Below are positions 46,517 to 56,841 of a stretch of DNA of 64,000 bases, piece by piece. The DNA lies in contig NC_088919.1 in NCBI RefSeq assembly GCF_963576675.1, forward strand, positions 45,778,501-45,842,500. The letters run 5' to 3'. A program made the position numbers and the translations under genes. The stretch is from Euphorbia lathyris. Lineage: Eukaryota > Streptophyta > Magnoliopsida > Malpighiales > Euphorbiaceae. The stretch's first letter is position 1, and each line of letters begins with the position of its first letter. The notes below the pieces were generated by a model. The model saw only the letters and a program-made list of their open reading frames with translations, did no database searches and was not told where the DNA came from.

Positions 46517-47819
46517 GATTACCAAGAGACTTTTGCTCCAGTGGCAAAAATGAATACTGTTCGAGTTGTACTATCACTTACTACCAATTTAGATTGGTCA
46601 TTGAGGCAATTTGACGTAAAAAAAATGCCTTTCTCCATGGTGACTTAATTGAGGAAGTTTATATGGATCCTCCCCCAGGATTTGATTTAGAAGATGGCAA
46701 GGTGTGTAGGTTGAGGAAGGCATTGTATGGACTAAAACAATCACCTAGAGCATGGGTTGGGAGATTAAGTTACGCCATGAAGAAGTATGGATTCAAACAA
46801 GCTCTTGGCGATCATACTTTGTTTTTTAGAAGAGACCATGAGAATATTACCATACTTCTTGTCTATGTTGATGACATGATTGTTACAGGTCATAATGATA
46901 ATGAAATCGAGAAGCTTCGGAATTACTTGGCTAAGGAGTTCGATATGAAGGATCTCGGAGCTCTAAAATACTTCTTAGGCATAGAAGTATCTCGGTCAAA
47001 GCAAGGAGTGTTCCTCTCTCAACGGAAGTATGTTTTGGATCTTTTGGCTGAAACTGGATATTCTGCATGCAAGCCAATAGATACTCCTATTGAAGTTAAT
47101 CATGGGTTGTCCATCTATCCAAATCAAGTTCCAACCAACAAAGAAAGGTACCAGAGAATTATGGGAAAATTGATTTATTTGACTCACACTAGACCTGATT
47201 TGACATATGCAGTTGGCGTTGTGAGCCAGTTTATGCATAATCCGAGCGAGTGTCACATAAATGCAGTAAATCGGATTTTGGCCTATCTCAAGTCTTCTCC
47301 AGGAAAAGGTGTCATGTTCACTAAGAATGATCATCTAGATATTGTGGCATATACAGATTCTGATTTTGCCGGAGACAAAAAAGACAGAAGATCTACTTCA
47401 AGCTACTTATCATTTGTGGGAGGAAACTTGGTAACTTAGAGAAGCAAGAAACAAAATGTTGTAGCATTATCAAGTGCTGAAGCAGAGTATCGTGCAATGC
47501 ATCATGGAGCAACCGAACTCACTTGGTTGAAGATTCTCTTACAAGAACTTGGGTATGGACCAAAAAAACCTATGGTTTTGTTCAGCGACAATATGGCAGC
47601 CATTGAGATTGCAAACAATCCAATTCAACATGACAGAACTAAACATGTAGAACTTGACAAGAACTACGTTAAAGACAATTTGGATTCTGGTGAGATTGAA
47701 ATTCCACACAGGAAAAGTTCAGACCAGCTAGCAGATATAATGACTCACGCCGTCTCAAATGGTCAGTTCTACGAAACATTATCCAAGTTGGGCATGTGTA
47801 ATATCTATGCACCAACTTG
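46517..47819 (+). pseudogene. second copia element, 3' half of pol (RT and RNase H)
   Basis: It opens in mid-domain at DYQETFAPVAKMNTVR, the first conserved block of the copia RT palm. An extra A in the run at 46619-46626 shifts the frame just before the DVK-AFLHG position. The RT continues with GLKQSPRAW and the active site YVDDMIVTG. The RNase H shows SSAEAEYRAM and FSDNMAAIEIANNP. A TAG at 47437 replaces the usual Trp codon. The family differs from the Sirevirus. The missing upstream half matches 62086-63159, which ends exactly where this part begins. Confidence 0.88.
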
Positions 47820-48010
47820 AGGGGGAGTGTTGACATATAAGTTGTTAGTTAGTGTTAGAAGTCTTGCTTGGTTCCTTTTCCTATTTAGTCTCTTGTATAG
47901 CTATCCTACCACATATAGGAATCTGTTCTGTATAACACTTCTACTTCATATAGGATTCTGTAATGTGTATAAATATTCTTCAAAGGTTAATAGAACATTA
48001 ATTCCACCTA
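47820..48010 (+). repeat. 3' LTR (approximate end) of the second copia element
   Basis: The purine tract gagggggag is followed by TGTTGACATATAAGTTG at 47828. A TATA-like gtataaatattc lies near 47966. The 3' border could not be set because no partner LTR is in the window. Confidence 0.6.
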
Positions 48011-48489
48011 ATTATTTTCTACTGATTTACTTACTGATGTTTGTATTATTGTTGGTTGGGCATTGCCATTGTATTTTTGCTACCGAAATCTCAAACCCAG
48101 ATTTACACCCTTCCTCAAAGGCAGACTCATCAACTAGGAGCAGAGGTAAAATTATCTTATGTAGCCTGTTATATTTTATTTATGTTTATTTAGATGTTAA
48201 TATCTACAATTTTACTCAAAGATATGTGTTTTTTCTTCTTGTGGATGTGTTTTATCTGCTTCTTCATGTGCTTCTTGTTTTTTACACAGCTTCTCTATAT
48301 CTCTCTGCATTTATACCTTTTTAAAATATTCACAAAAATTTCTTGTAAAGAGACAAATTAACTATTAGAGCATGTCAATCGAAAACATATGTTGTTTTCT
48401 TAGTTTGTAGTGTATACAGGAAGGATCTGGAGCATGTTTTGCTTCTTTATTATTCTACTGACTATTTGCTTTTTCATGCATTGGATTCA
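48011..48489. other. stretch between copia LTR and gene fragments
   Basis: No recognised coding. A frame at 48060-48140 (EISNPDLHPSSKADS...) ending at a donor-like ggtaaaa may be one more captured exon, but I cannot assign it. Confidence 0.3.
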
Positions 48490-49290
48490 GATTCCTGTTT
48501 TTTCCCATCCGAGATGTATGTCCTCACGTTCCACTTCTGTATTCCTTGATACTTTGACGATGTGGACCCTTTCTTATGGGTAATTGGTTGAAGTGGGCAT
48601 TGGTGAGAGTTGTGCAATTTGTTATTGGGAAGCGCTTTTATATAGCAGCTGGCAAGGCCCTTAGAAACGGTTCAACGAACATGGATGTTTTAGTTGCTCT
48701 TGGGACTTCAGCTTCATACTTTTACTCGGTTTGTGCACTGCTATATGTATATGGTCAGCAATTGGATTATGGTCTCCAACATACTTTGAAACAAGTTCCA
48801 TGCTTATAACATTTGTACTGTTGCGAAAGTATTTAGAGTGTCTTGCAAAAGGAAAAAATGTATTTTTGTTGGAGACCATCAAGAAGCTAGAACTGGCACC
48901 AGCACCAGCAACAGCACTGCTAATTGTCAAAGATAAAGGTATTTTTCTTCTCTTTCAATTTCAGGTTTACAAGTGTAATTGAGATTGAGCTCTAATATGT
49001 GAACATGAATAGTGCAAAAAATAGACCATAATTTGTGCAAATCTTCATAAAAACCACGACACTAGTCCGTATTAAAAAAATGATTTTGTTGGTTTTCTAG
49101 GTGGTAAGTGTATCGAGGAAAAAGATATATAGATGCCTTACTAATTCAAACTGGTGACATTTAAAAGTCCTTCCTGGTGCTAAAGTTCCTGCTGATGGTG
49201 TGGCTGTGTTCGGGTCAAGTTACATTAATGAAAGTATGGTAACTTGTGACCCTGCTCCTAGTTTGAAGAAATTTAATTCGTTTTTTATTC
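48490..49290 (+). pseudogene. fragment of a RAN1/HMA7-type copper P-type ATPase gene, copy 1
   Basis: The first exon-like piece (48490-48938) encodes part of the membrane region preceding the actuator: [14 protein letters not shown], then [20 protein letters not shown] and [20 protein letters not shown]. After a frameshift come [18 protein letters not shown] and KYLECLAKGK. It stops at a donor (aaaggtatt), and after a 162-bp intron the next piece (49101 on) encodes GGKCIEEKDI, a stop, then VLPGAKVPADGVAVFGSSY with the actuator loop changed (normal TGE reads TCD). The intron shows DNA-level copying, not reverse transcription. No phosphorylation or ATP-binding domains are present. It is a dead fragment. 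Confidence 0.85.
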
Positions 49291-49665
49291 GTGGTGCAAT
49301 AAATTTGTATGCAAGTCAATTGAGAAATTTGTGCTAGGTATTGGAATTTCGGTCGGAGGTGTTGTGCTGGATGGAGGATGGGTTTTCACTCTGGCTTTGG
49401 CAGCTCCTGTGTTTGTTTGTTCACTTGAGTACTTTGAACTTGTTAGAAGTCATGGTATTGCTGAAGAAAAGACACCTCCCCCACGATATGCATCGAGAGT
49501 TTGTGCTACAATATATGCTCTAATGCCCATGATTACCGTGTAAGATTGTGAACTTGTTTACTTATTTGGCTATTTCAGTTTCATGCTGAGTTGGTAGTCT
49601 TTTTAATTTCATAATTAGATACATGTTCTCTGTCTAGTAGTTTAATTGCGTAATCTCATATGAAT
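48880..49665 (+). repeat. 0.8-kb direct duplication, first copy
   Basis: Nearly identical to 50750-51532, offset by 1870 bp. It covers the end of the copper-ATPase exon, its intron, the next exon and the CDP-diacylglycerol synthase fragment. Confidence 0.9.
49327..49541 (+). pseudogene. fragment of plastid CDP-diacylglycerol synthase gene (CDS4/5-like), copy 1
   Basis: The frame reads FVLGIGISVGGVVLDGGWVF, then EYFELVRSHGIAEEKTPPPR and YASRVCATIYALMPMITV. It matches the region just after the transit peptide of plastid phosphatidate cytidylyltransferases, as I recall the family. It ends at a donor-like gtaaga (49541). The catalytic C-terminal domain is absent. It follows the copper-ATPase piece by less than 40 bp with no host-gene logic, so the two were joined by rearrangement or capture. 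Confidence 0.75.
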
Positions 49666-49677
49666 GAATTCTTTCCA

Positions 49678-49889
49678 GATACATAGTTTAAGGCATCAGT
49701 TGCAGAAGCTGAGGCCAACTGTAGCTGCTGCTAAGGCACGTCAAGTTGATGGAAAAGTTGAGCTGGCGGACAAGGATTGTGGTGCGGAGGCTACCCCTAG
49801 TGGCAAACATATATCTTCTTTGATCAAGCCTAATTCCACTGGATCAAATAGCATTGTTCCACCTGGAGTTAGGCTGCATCATAGAGCAG
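49678..49889 (+). pseudogene. exon-like fragment of unrecognised gene
   Basis: An open stretch lies between an acceptor (ctttccag) and a donor (gcagtgagt). It encodes about 70 residues (SLRHQLQKLRPTVAAAKARQ ... SLIKPNSTGSNSIVPPGVRL). Composition and splice signals look genic. I do not recognise the protein. It may be a fourth captured fragment. Confidence 0.4.
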
Positions 49890-50749
49890 TGAGTATATTC
49901 TTTATTTACCTTTAGATCTACTACTGAAGCAAGCCAAAGCTGAACTTTATGAGTAAATGCTTTATCTGAGAACTTCCTTTCTCACACATGCTTTCTCTCA
50001 CTCATAATTCAGGGCTTGGATATGTATGAGAAATGCTGATGCTTTTCAAAGAGTAAGCAACCTTTCTGCGTGCTTGTTGGAAAATCAATTCCAAGAAATT
50101 CATATGGCCTTTTTTATGACTTAATACTAGATCTTCATGTTGGATGCTCCATAAACTTCAGATGCTGGTAGATAAGTTATAGGACGCATGTTATACTAAT
50201 GATTGCTGTTTTTACGAAACATCATTCAGTGATTCTGGCAAATGTGAGAACTTCAGCAATGTCTTTTAACCAGAAGGCTGCATGGTATAAGAAGGGATTA
50301 GTAACTATATGTGGTACTAATGTAAGTTACTAGGTAATCATGTGTAGTTCATAACTAATAGTCAATTCCTTATTAAACTGTCATTGTATAAACAAGATTG
50401 ATAAATTCAAAACGTTTTGTTACTTCCAGTTGTATGATAAACTATGATATGAGCAAATGCTATGTATATATTAGTATATAGATAGCTATAGCTTAGGAAT
50501 GTCCAAATTATCAATTTGAAAAATAAAAATAGGTCAGATGAAATATTTAGCCTTTCTTGGTGTTGTCACTTGTGTTTTATAACTAGATCGTAGTGGACGG
50601 TATTGTTCTTGCGATTCTTTTTTTTTACTAGATCTTGCTGACTTAAATCATGAGGTTGTACTATATTATGTTAGCCTGCTTTTGTGATTTTTAATTCCTC
50701 CATCTATTATTTGGGAAATTGCAGATACGGTGTGACTCTTTGGTTTCCA
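49890..50749. other. non-coding stretch between the two duplicated copies
   Basis: Intron-like AT-rich sequence, with no recognised exon. Confidence 0.4.
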
Positions 50750-51160
50750 CAAGAAGCTAGAACTAGCACCAGCAACAGCACTGCTAATTGTCAAAGATAA
50801 AGGTATTTTTCTCCTCTTTCAGTTTCAGGTTTACAAGTGTAGTTGAGATTGAGCTCTTATATGTGAACATGAACAGTGCAAAAAATAGACCATAATTTGT
50901 GCAAATCTTCATAAAAACCACGACACTAGTCCGTATTAAAAAAATGATTTTATTGGTTTTCTAGGTGGTAAGTGTATCGAGGAAAAAGATATATAGATGC
51001 CTTACTAATTCAAACTGGTGACATTTAAAAGTTCTTCCTGGTGCTAAAGTTCCTGCTGATGGTGTGGCTGTGTTTGGGTCAAGTTACATTAATGAAAGTA
51101 TGGTAACTGGTGACCCTGCTCCTGGTTTGAAAGGATTTAATTCATTTGTTATTCGTGGTG
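50750..51160 (+). pseudogene. fragment of RAN1/HMA7-type copper ATPase gene, copy 2
   Basis: Second copy of the end of the first ATPase exon (KKLELAPATALLIVKDKG, with a frame difference), the same intron, and the actuator piece. Here the loop keeps the expected ESMVTGD, closer to the functional TGE than copy 1. The upstream membrane part present in copy 1 is missing. Confidence 0.8.
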
Positions 51161-51190
51161 CAATAAATTTGTATGGAAGTCAATTGAGAA

Positions 51191-51405
51191 ATTTGTGCTA
51201 GGTATTGGAATTTCGGTTGGAGGTGTTGTGCTGGATGGAGGATTGGTTTTCACTCTGGCTTTGGCAGCTCCTGTGTTTGTTTGTTCACGTGAGTACTTTG
51301 AACTCGTTAGAAGTCATGGTATTGCTGAAGAAAAGACACCTCCCCCACGATATGCATCGAGAGTTTGTCCTGCAATATATGCTCTAATGCCCATGATTAC
51401 CGTGT
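51191..51405 (+). pseudogene. fragment of plastid CDP-diacylglycerol synthase gene, copy 2
   Basis: Same piece as at 49327-49541 with a few substitutions (CREYFELV here; CSLEYFELV in copy 1). Copy 2 keeps the residue I expect in the intact protein at that site. It ends at the same donor-like position. Confidence 0.75.
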
Positions 51406-51563
51406 AAGATTGTGAACTTGTTTACTTATTGGTCTATTTCAGTTTCATGCTGAGTTGGTAGTCTTTTTAATTTCATAATTAGATACATGTTCTCTGTCTA
51501 GTAGTTTAATTGCGTAATCTCGTATGAATGAATTTTTTTATTCATTACATCATTGATATCATA

Positions 51564-51655
51564 GAGGGTGAGCCTTGGCGCAGTGATAAAACGTTGTTGT
51601 CGTGTGACCAAAGGTCACGGGTTCGAGTCTTAGGAGCGGCCTCTTGCAACAGGTG
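51564..51655 (+). mobile_element. Au-SINE fragment
   Basis: The start gagggtgagccttggcgcag and the block gtcacgggttcgagtc (B box), followed by cggcctcttgca, are the well-known head of plant Au SINEs. The tail after about 51655 no longer matches. It is inserted just after the second duplicated copy. Confidence 0.8.
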
Positions 51656-52516
51656 TAGATGCCGTGATTTATTTGATGCTGTATAACGATTTTATTCATG
51701 GTCTTTTCCCTGAGGTTGTCACTGTTGGTAAAGATGTATTTTGTTATCAATAACAATTTTCTCTATACATCCAATGTCAGTTGGAGTAATCCTTTATTGT
51801 TCTATATTGGAGTGTTTCTGGTTGGTGTTATCATATCTAACCATTTCACCATCTATGGTATTGTAAGATAATGGAGTGCTATTTCTTTTTGCAGAGGTCT
51901 TACTTGATGATTTACTTGTTGCTGAAACAACAACTGCAGCTTCTCATGCAGCTGCTGCAGCCCTGCTTCTAATATGCTTCCAGGGAGGTTAGCTGGGAGT
52001 GGAAACAATGCCTGGAGCAGCACCCAATGGTGCTGTTGTGCTTGGTAATTGAGTTGCACCTCCTGTAAATGGGAACATGCACACCAACTTAAGCACTGAA
52101 AATTCCATACTCCCTGGACCTCGGTAAGATAGAAAGTGGTCTATTGGTAATGCAAGTAGAATATTGTTAAATAGTAGCACTACATATAGGAGAATAAGCA
52201 AAGGTGTGGAGTATTTGGTTAAGGCATCAGCTGCAGAAGCTGAGGCCATCAGAATCAGAAATTAATTGCATTTTCCCTTATTAATAATTATGGTCAAGCA
52301 CATTTCTTGCCCTAATGTTAGTGTTTGAGAAATTAAATTCTTTCCAGATTTCAGGAAGCAATTTATGTGTTCTGCTTTTGTTGTAGAGTTGCTGCTGAGA
52401 TATCATGGCAGATCAGTACTCCAATGAAGGTTAAAGTCTCTCTCTCCCTCTTCCTCTTCCTCTTCCTCTTCTTCTTCTTCTGTTTCTGCTATTATTACTA
52501 CTATGAAATGGAGTCC
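51656..52516. other. mixed non-coding stretch
   Basis: The block aaggcatcagctgcagaagc (52221) closely resembles 49689-49708, so some sequence is shared with the earlier exon-like fragment. 51894-51990 may hold another exon remnant after a gcag acceptor. 52435-52480 is a CT-rich microsatellite. Nothing could be assigned with confidence. Confidence 0.35.
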
Positions 52517-53285
52517 CTATTTCTGATGCAAACACCATAGAATCTGCAGAGTTGATTTTTCGTGCTTCAAGTCCGAGTGTGAGTGTGTGTTTATCCAATG
52601 CTACAACAGGGCAGCCATTCATATCTACTCTTGAACTTCGCCAATTTAATGGTTCAATGTATTATACAGATTATGAAAACCAGTACTATCTTAGTCTCTC
52701 CACGAGAATCAATTTTGGTGCGGAGAGTGAAGATCCAGTTAGGTATGCACAAAAAATATCCGGAAGATGCAATTTGGTTTATCTTGTAGCTCAACATTTA
52801 GCTGGTGCAATTTGATCAATCATTCTTAAATCTTATGTAAAGTTTTGCTATTATTCAGGTATCCTGATGATCTGTTCGATCGAATATGGGAATCTGATTC
52901 TGTGAAGAAAGCAAATTACCTTGTTGATGTTGCTGAGGGTACTGAGAGAGTTTCAAATGACATGCCTATTGATGTCAACACGCACGAAAGGCCTCCAGAG
53001 AAAGTGATGCAAACTGCTGTAGTTGGTATGAACGGATCATTAACATATCGGTTGAACTTAGATGGTTTTCCAGGTTATGGTTGGGCTGCAACATACTATG
53101 CAGAAATCGAAGATCTTCGTCCTTCTGAGTCCAGGAAATTCAGGCTTATTCTCCCTGGTCACTCTGATATGAGCATACCTATTGTTAATATCCAAAAAAA
53201 TGCTCTAGGAAAATATCGGCTCTATCAACCAGGATATCCCAATGTATCCCTCCCATTTGTATTGTCTTTTAGATTTGGGAAGACT
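52517..53285 (+). pseudogene. fragment of a malectin-like LRR receptor kinase gene (At1g67720-like)
   Basis: Two exons with a clean intron (52743-52858, gt...ag) that keeps the frame encode the extracellular malectin-like domain: SSPSVSVCLSNATTGQPFIS, STLELRQFNGSMYYTD, then YPDDLFDRIWESDSVKKANY, VMQTAVVGMNGSLTYRLNL and YAEIEDLRPSESRKFRLILP. About 240 residues are uninterrupted. The N-terminal signal, LRRs, membrane segment and kinase domain are all missing. After GKTSDLS the match ends abruptly in a G-rich repeat. An intact frame in a truncated copy suggests recent capture. Confidence 0.85.
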
Positions 53286-53311
53286 TCTGATCTTAGCTGC
53301 ACAGACTCTTC

Positions 53312-53445
53312 CCCGGGATCGTCGTGGCCGTGTCGGACTCGGGGACTCGTCGGGGACTCGGTGGGACACGGGACACGGATGGGACACAGATGGGACTCGA
53401 CAGTGACATGGTAGGGACTCGGGGGGACACGTCGGGGACTCGACT
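53312..53445 (+). repeat. G-rich array of gggactcg and gggacacg words
   Basis: About ten copies of gggactcg/gggacacg-type octamers at short, irregular spacing, mostly on the plus strand. Runs of three or four G separated by short loops could form G-quadruplexes. It abuts the truncated malectin fragment. Confidence 0.7.
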
Positions 53446-54027
53446 AATGGTGAAAATATGTAAAAGTTTAGGGGTTTTTTAAATCTTTTAAAACCTATGG
53501 TTCAATTATAAAATTTGACAAAAAAAAACCTAAACTACATCTAATTATCACTTGTGTATCGCGATTATAAACGCTTAGAGCTGCTTTCTCTTTCTTCTTC
53601 GTGTACCTTTGTATAAGAGAGGAAAAACCCTTTTGCATGAAGAGTTGAATTTTAAGATTGTTATGACAATCCTACTAAAAGTTTTGTTTTATTCATATGA
53701 CTTTTAGCAATTACTTCTTTAGTTAGTTCTAGTTTGTTTGAAGTTAGATTACGAGACTTTCAGTTAGCCTTTAGTTATTTTTTTTTTTATGTTAGTTCTT
53801 TAAGAATGTTGATTTGTTTTCTAGTATTTATGAATAGTGTAAATTCCAAAAAAAAAAAACTCATCTAGTTACACTTTTTATCGATTACATGTCTGTTTTT
53901 TTTTTGTCCTAATGGGGACTTTGGTTTTCAGTTAACACTATAAAAATGACCATTAACGACCTCGAAATAGAAAATTACAATTACCCATCACATTAACTCT
54001 CTAGGCTTTACAAGGCAAATTTAAATA
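53446..54027. other. AT-rich intergenic DNA
   Basis: No gene recognised. Confidence 0.4.
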
Positions 54028-55554
54028 GGGAAAATTACAAAACTAGGTCAAATGGGAGGCCCATTTACATATTTAACCCATTTACTCAACCTATTACATA
54101 TCTAGACTCATTTTGTGTGACTTTCTAAAAATACCCCCAATATTTACGCGCGGCTCGCCCCATCCCGTCTGACTTCGCATATTCCATACTATGCGAAGTC
54201 TGCGAAGTAAATGTTTGGGTTTGCTTGATGAATTTAGTTCGCATATGCGAAGCCTGGATGTGTTTTGAAGCTAATTCGCGAAGTAGTATATAACAAAAAA
54301 GGGCAAACAACAACGGATTATAACATTCAAATCATAACATTATCAAAATTTACAAAAAGATTGCCACAATAACAACATTCAAATCATAACATTATCAAAA
54401 TTTACAACAAGATTGCCACAATAACTAATCTGGTACCAATTTTGAAACGAAGATTACTCATCCGCTTTAAAATTGGCACCGGATTAAGTTAGGTCCACTT
54501 TGAAGATTGGCACCATAGGATGGACGTGTCCCATGGTGCACCCCGAGATTGACACAATCTCTCCTAACGAATCATTTCAGGAGTGAATGTGTCAATCTTG
54601 GGGAAGTTCATCCCTATACAGGAAGGAAAATCATCTTCCCTGCAGCCCAGTACGCCGCCTTCTTGAAAGGGATGTTACGTATTCAACCATCTACAGAAAA
54701 AATTAACCGTGTTAGTTATGAAAAAGGACGATTTTGGATTCGCGAAATGAAAATTAGGGAAGCATGCGAATGTAAATGTGCATGGGAAGAGGTGATTTTA
54801 CTTCGCATAACGATTCTTTCGCGAAGTCTGCGAGGTCTGAAATGTGACTATCTACGTCGCATATCGATGCTTTCGCGAAGTCTGCGAGGTCTGAAACGTA
54901 AGGATCTATTCGCAGACTTCGCGAACTAATAGATTCGCGAGGTAGATCCATACGTTTCAGACTCTTTCTCTTCGCAGAACGTCGCGAATTCATCGATTCG
55001 CGAAGTAGATCATCAAGTTTCAGGCTCGTTCTCTTCGCAGATCTCCGCGAATTCATCGACTACGCGAAGTGAATTCATGGAAAACGCAGGAAAAACAGCA
55101 GATACTTACATTTTTCGCTCCTAACAGTATGATAAACTGGGAAGAACGACGGAAATAACGTAGAATAACCATTTCTGGAATGGTAACAAGAAGAAAGAAA
55201 CCAATTAACGAACAGGAAGATGAAGAACCATGGCTTCGTTTTCTAGGGTGAGGAAGTTGCAGAATCAAGAGATGAAAAGAGAACTTCATTGTGATTTGGA
55301 AACATGGTGCAGATTTCATGCAATTTAAAGGCAAATAGGAAGATCAAAAGTCTTCAAATCATTAATGGAGGAGCCAAACCGTTTTCGTGCACCAAGGAGA
55401 ACAGGGGAGAGAAACCGATAGAGTGAGGGGAAGTGGGAAGGGTAGGGGTATTACGGGAAAGTCACACAAAATGAGTCTAGATATGTAATAGGTTGAGTAA
55501 ATGGGTTAAATATGTAAATGGGCCTTCCATTTGACCTAGTTTTGTAATTTTCCC
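54028..55554. mobile_element. Mutator-like non-autonomous element, copy 2
   Basis: Terminal inverted repeats of about 107 bp, nearly perfect, begin gggaaaattacaaaactagg. The element is flanked by a perfect 9-bp duplication, atttaaata (54019-54027 and 55555-55563), the size made by Mutator-superfamily transposases. The inside parallels copy 1 (24340-26012) in reverse orientation, including the small reading frame and the tcgcgaa-rich repeats. No transposase. Confidence 0.9.
54631..55289 (-). CDS. small two-exon reading frame inside Mutator-like element 2
   Basis: Exon 1 (55289-55110) starts MKFSFHLLILQLPHPRKRSH and ends GAKN at a gtaagt donor. Exon 2 (54690-54631) reads MVEYVTSLSRRRRTGLQGR and a stop. 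The product has 79 residues. Exon 2 differs from copy 1 by four bases, of which one changes an amino acid. Exon 1 is shorter by ten residues, with in-frame gaps only. The function is not recognised. Confidence 0.35.
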
Positions 55555-55563
55555 ATTTAAATA

Positions 55564-56841
55564 TAATTCCCATCCACCAAATTATGAGATGAAGATGAAA
55601 AAAAGGACAGAGTTGTCCTTAAGAAGTGACAGTGCAATATAGAATAGATTTAACATTAACATACAACATCACCACCAATTTCACTATTTTATTTCTACTA
55701 CTTTTTCACTTTTTTTTTTTTTTACTTTACCAGAATTGCCATCTAGATTCTCTCGTACACTTCCATATATAAAGCACCGGTAAATTACATTCATACCCAT
55801 TACGGTGTGACCATTAAACTTCAAAACGTAATGATATTTTAGGTTCTGTTTATTTGCTAGAAAATATTATGTAGAAAAATATTTTTCTGATTTTCTGCTT
55901 TTTTGAGTGAAAAAAATGTTTTATATCCTATTAAAAAGAGTAAAATATTTTCCTAAACTTTTAAATCTTACACTATTCTTTCATACATTTTGAAAACAAT
56001 AGTCACCCATCACTTATTCTCGTTTTCTAGTGTTGCAGTCAAAAATCAGAAAATATTTTATTTTTGAACACAAAAAATTTCTATCAAAAAATTTGCGATA
56101 AATAAATAGGATCTTATTAATATGTACAAAATATATATTCTCTCTTGTCGGTACCTTAGTAAATATTATTATTATTTTTTTAAGAAAAATAAGTTTCATT
56201 AAACTGAATCAACATATAAGAAATGTAAAATAAAATCTGGTGGGACAGTACCTCACTCCACAAGTTCTGACAAGAAATGGAAAAACCTAGATAAAACATG
56301 AACCACCTCATTCGCAGAATGAACTATAAATCTGACAGAAATGTCATTGATACTAGAAATAAGACTTTTATAATCGTCTATAATTGAACCATAAGAAGAA
56401 TGAAAGTATTCTTATGAATATCTCCACCATTGACAGTGCATCCGACTCCACCTCAACACTATCCAAACTCTTCAGTAAAAACCTCTCGAATATCAATAGT
56501 TTTACCTTCCCTAACTAAAAAGTTTCCAGGAATACGAGAACGAAAAATAATAAATGGTTTGTAATTTTGGATAATTATATTACATTTTAATTGGACTAAT
56601 AAAAATAAAAATGTGAAAATTATATTACTTTTTAATTGGACTAAATATTTCCTATGTATATATTTTTTCTCATTAGTACTAGATTTTGTTTCAAAAAAAA
56701 AAATACTAGATTTAGTTTTTTTTCCTAATTGAGAGATAAGAATTAAATAGCTAAACAAAATAAAATATATTTTAAACATACTTCTCTTTCAAAAAATAAA
56801 AATTAACATTTTAGAAAAAACTATGAAAGTTAACCTTAACA
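55564..56841. other. AT-rich intergenic DNA
   Basis: No gene. 55850-56110 has a diverged inverted-repeat look (attttctgattttctgc and cagaaaatattttattt), possibly an old MITE. Confidence 0.4.

Larger units (their letters stand above)
50750..51532 (+). repeat. 0.8-kb direct duplication, second copy
   Basis: Partner of 48880-49665. By eye the differences are few and scattered, so the duplication is later than the capture of both gene fragments. Confidence 0.9.

Noticed and set aside
47827..48324. 165-codon hydrophobic plus-strand frame
   Set aside because: Its first 60 codons are copia LTR sequence and the rest is Tyr/Leu-rich AT DNA. It is a chance frame, not a membrane protein.
51989..52249. 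86-codon minus-strand frame with signal-peptide look
   Set aside because: No recognised domain. The opposite strand carries sequence shared with the exon-like fragment at 49.7 kb, which better explains the open frame.
54549..54929. 126-codon plus-strand frame in Mutator-like element 2
   Set aside because: It is antisense to the spliced small frame, and its second half is the tcgcgaa repeat. No counterpart is kept in element 1.
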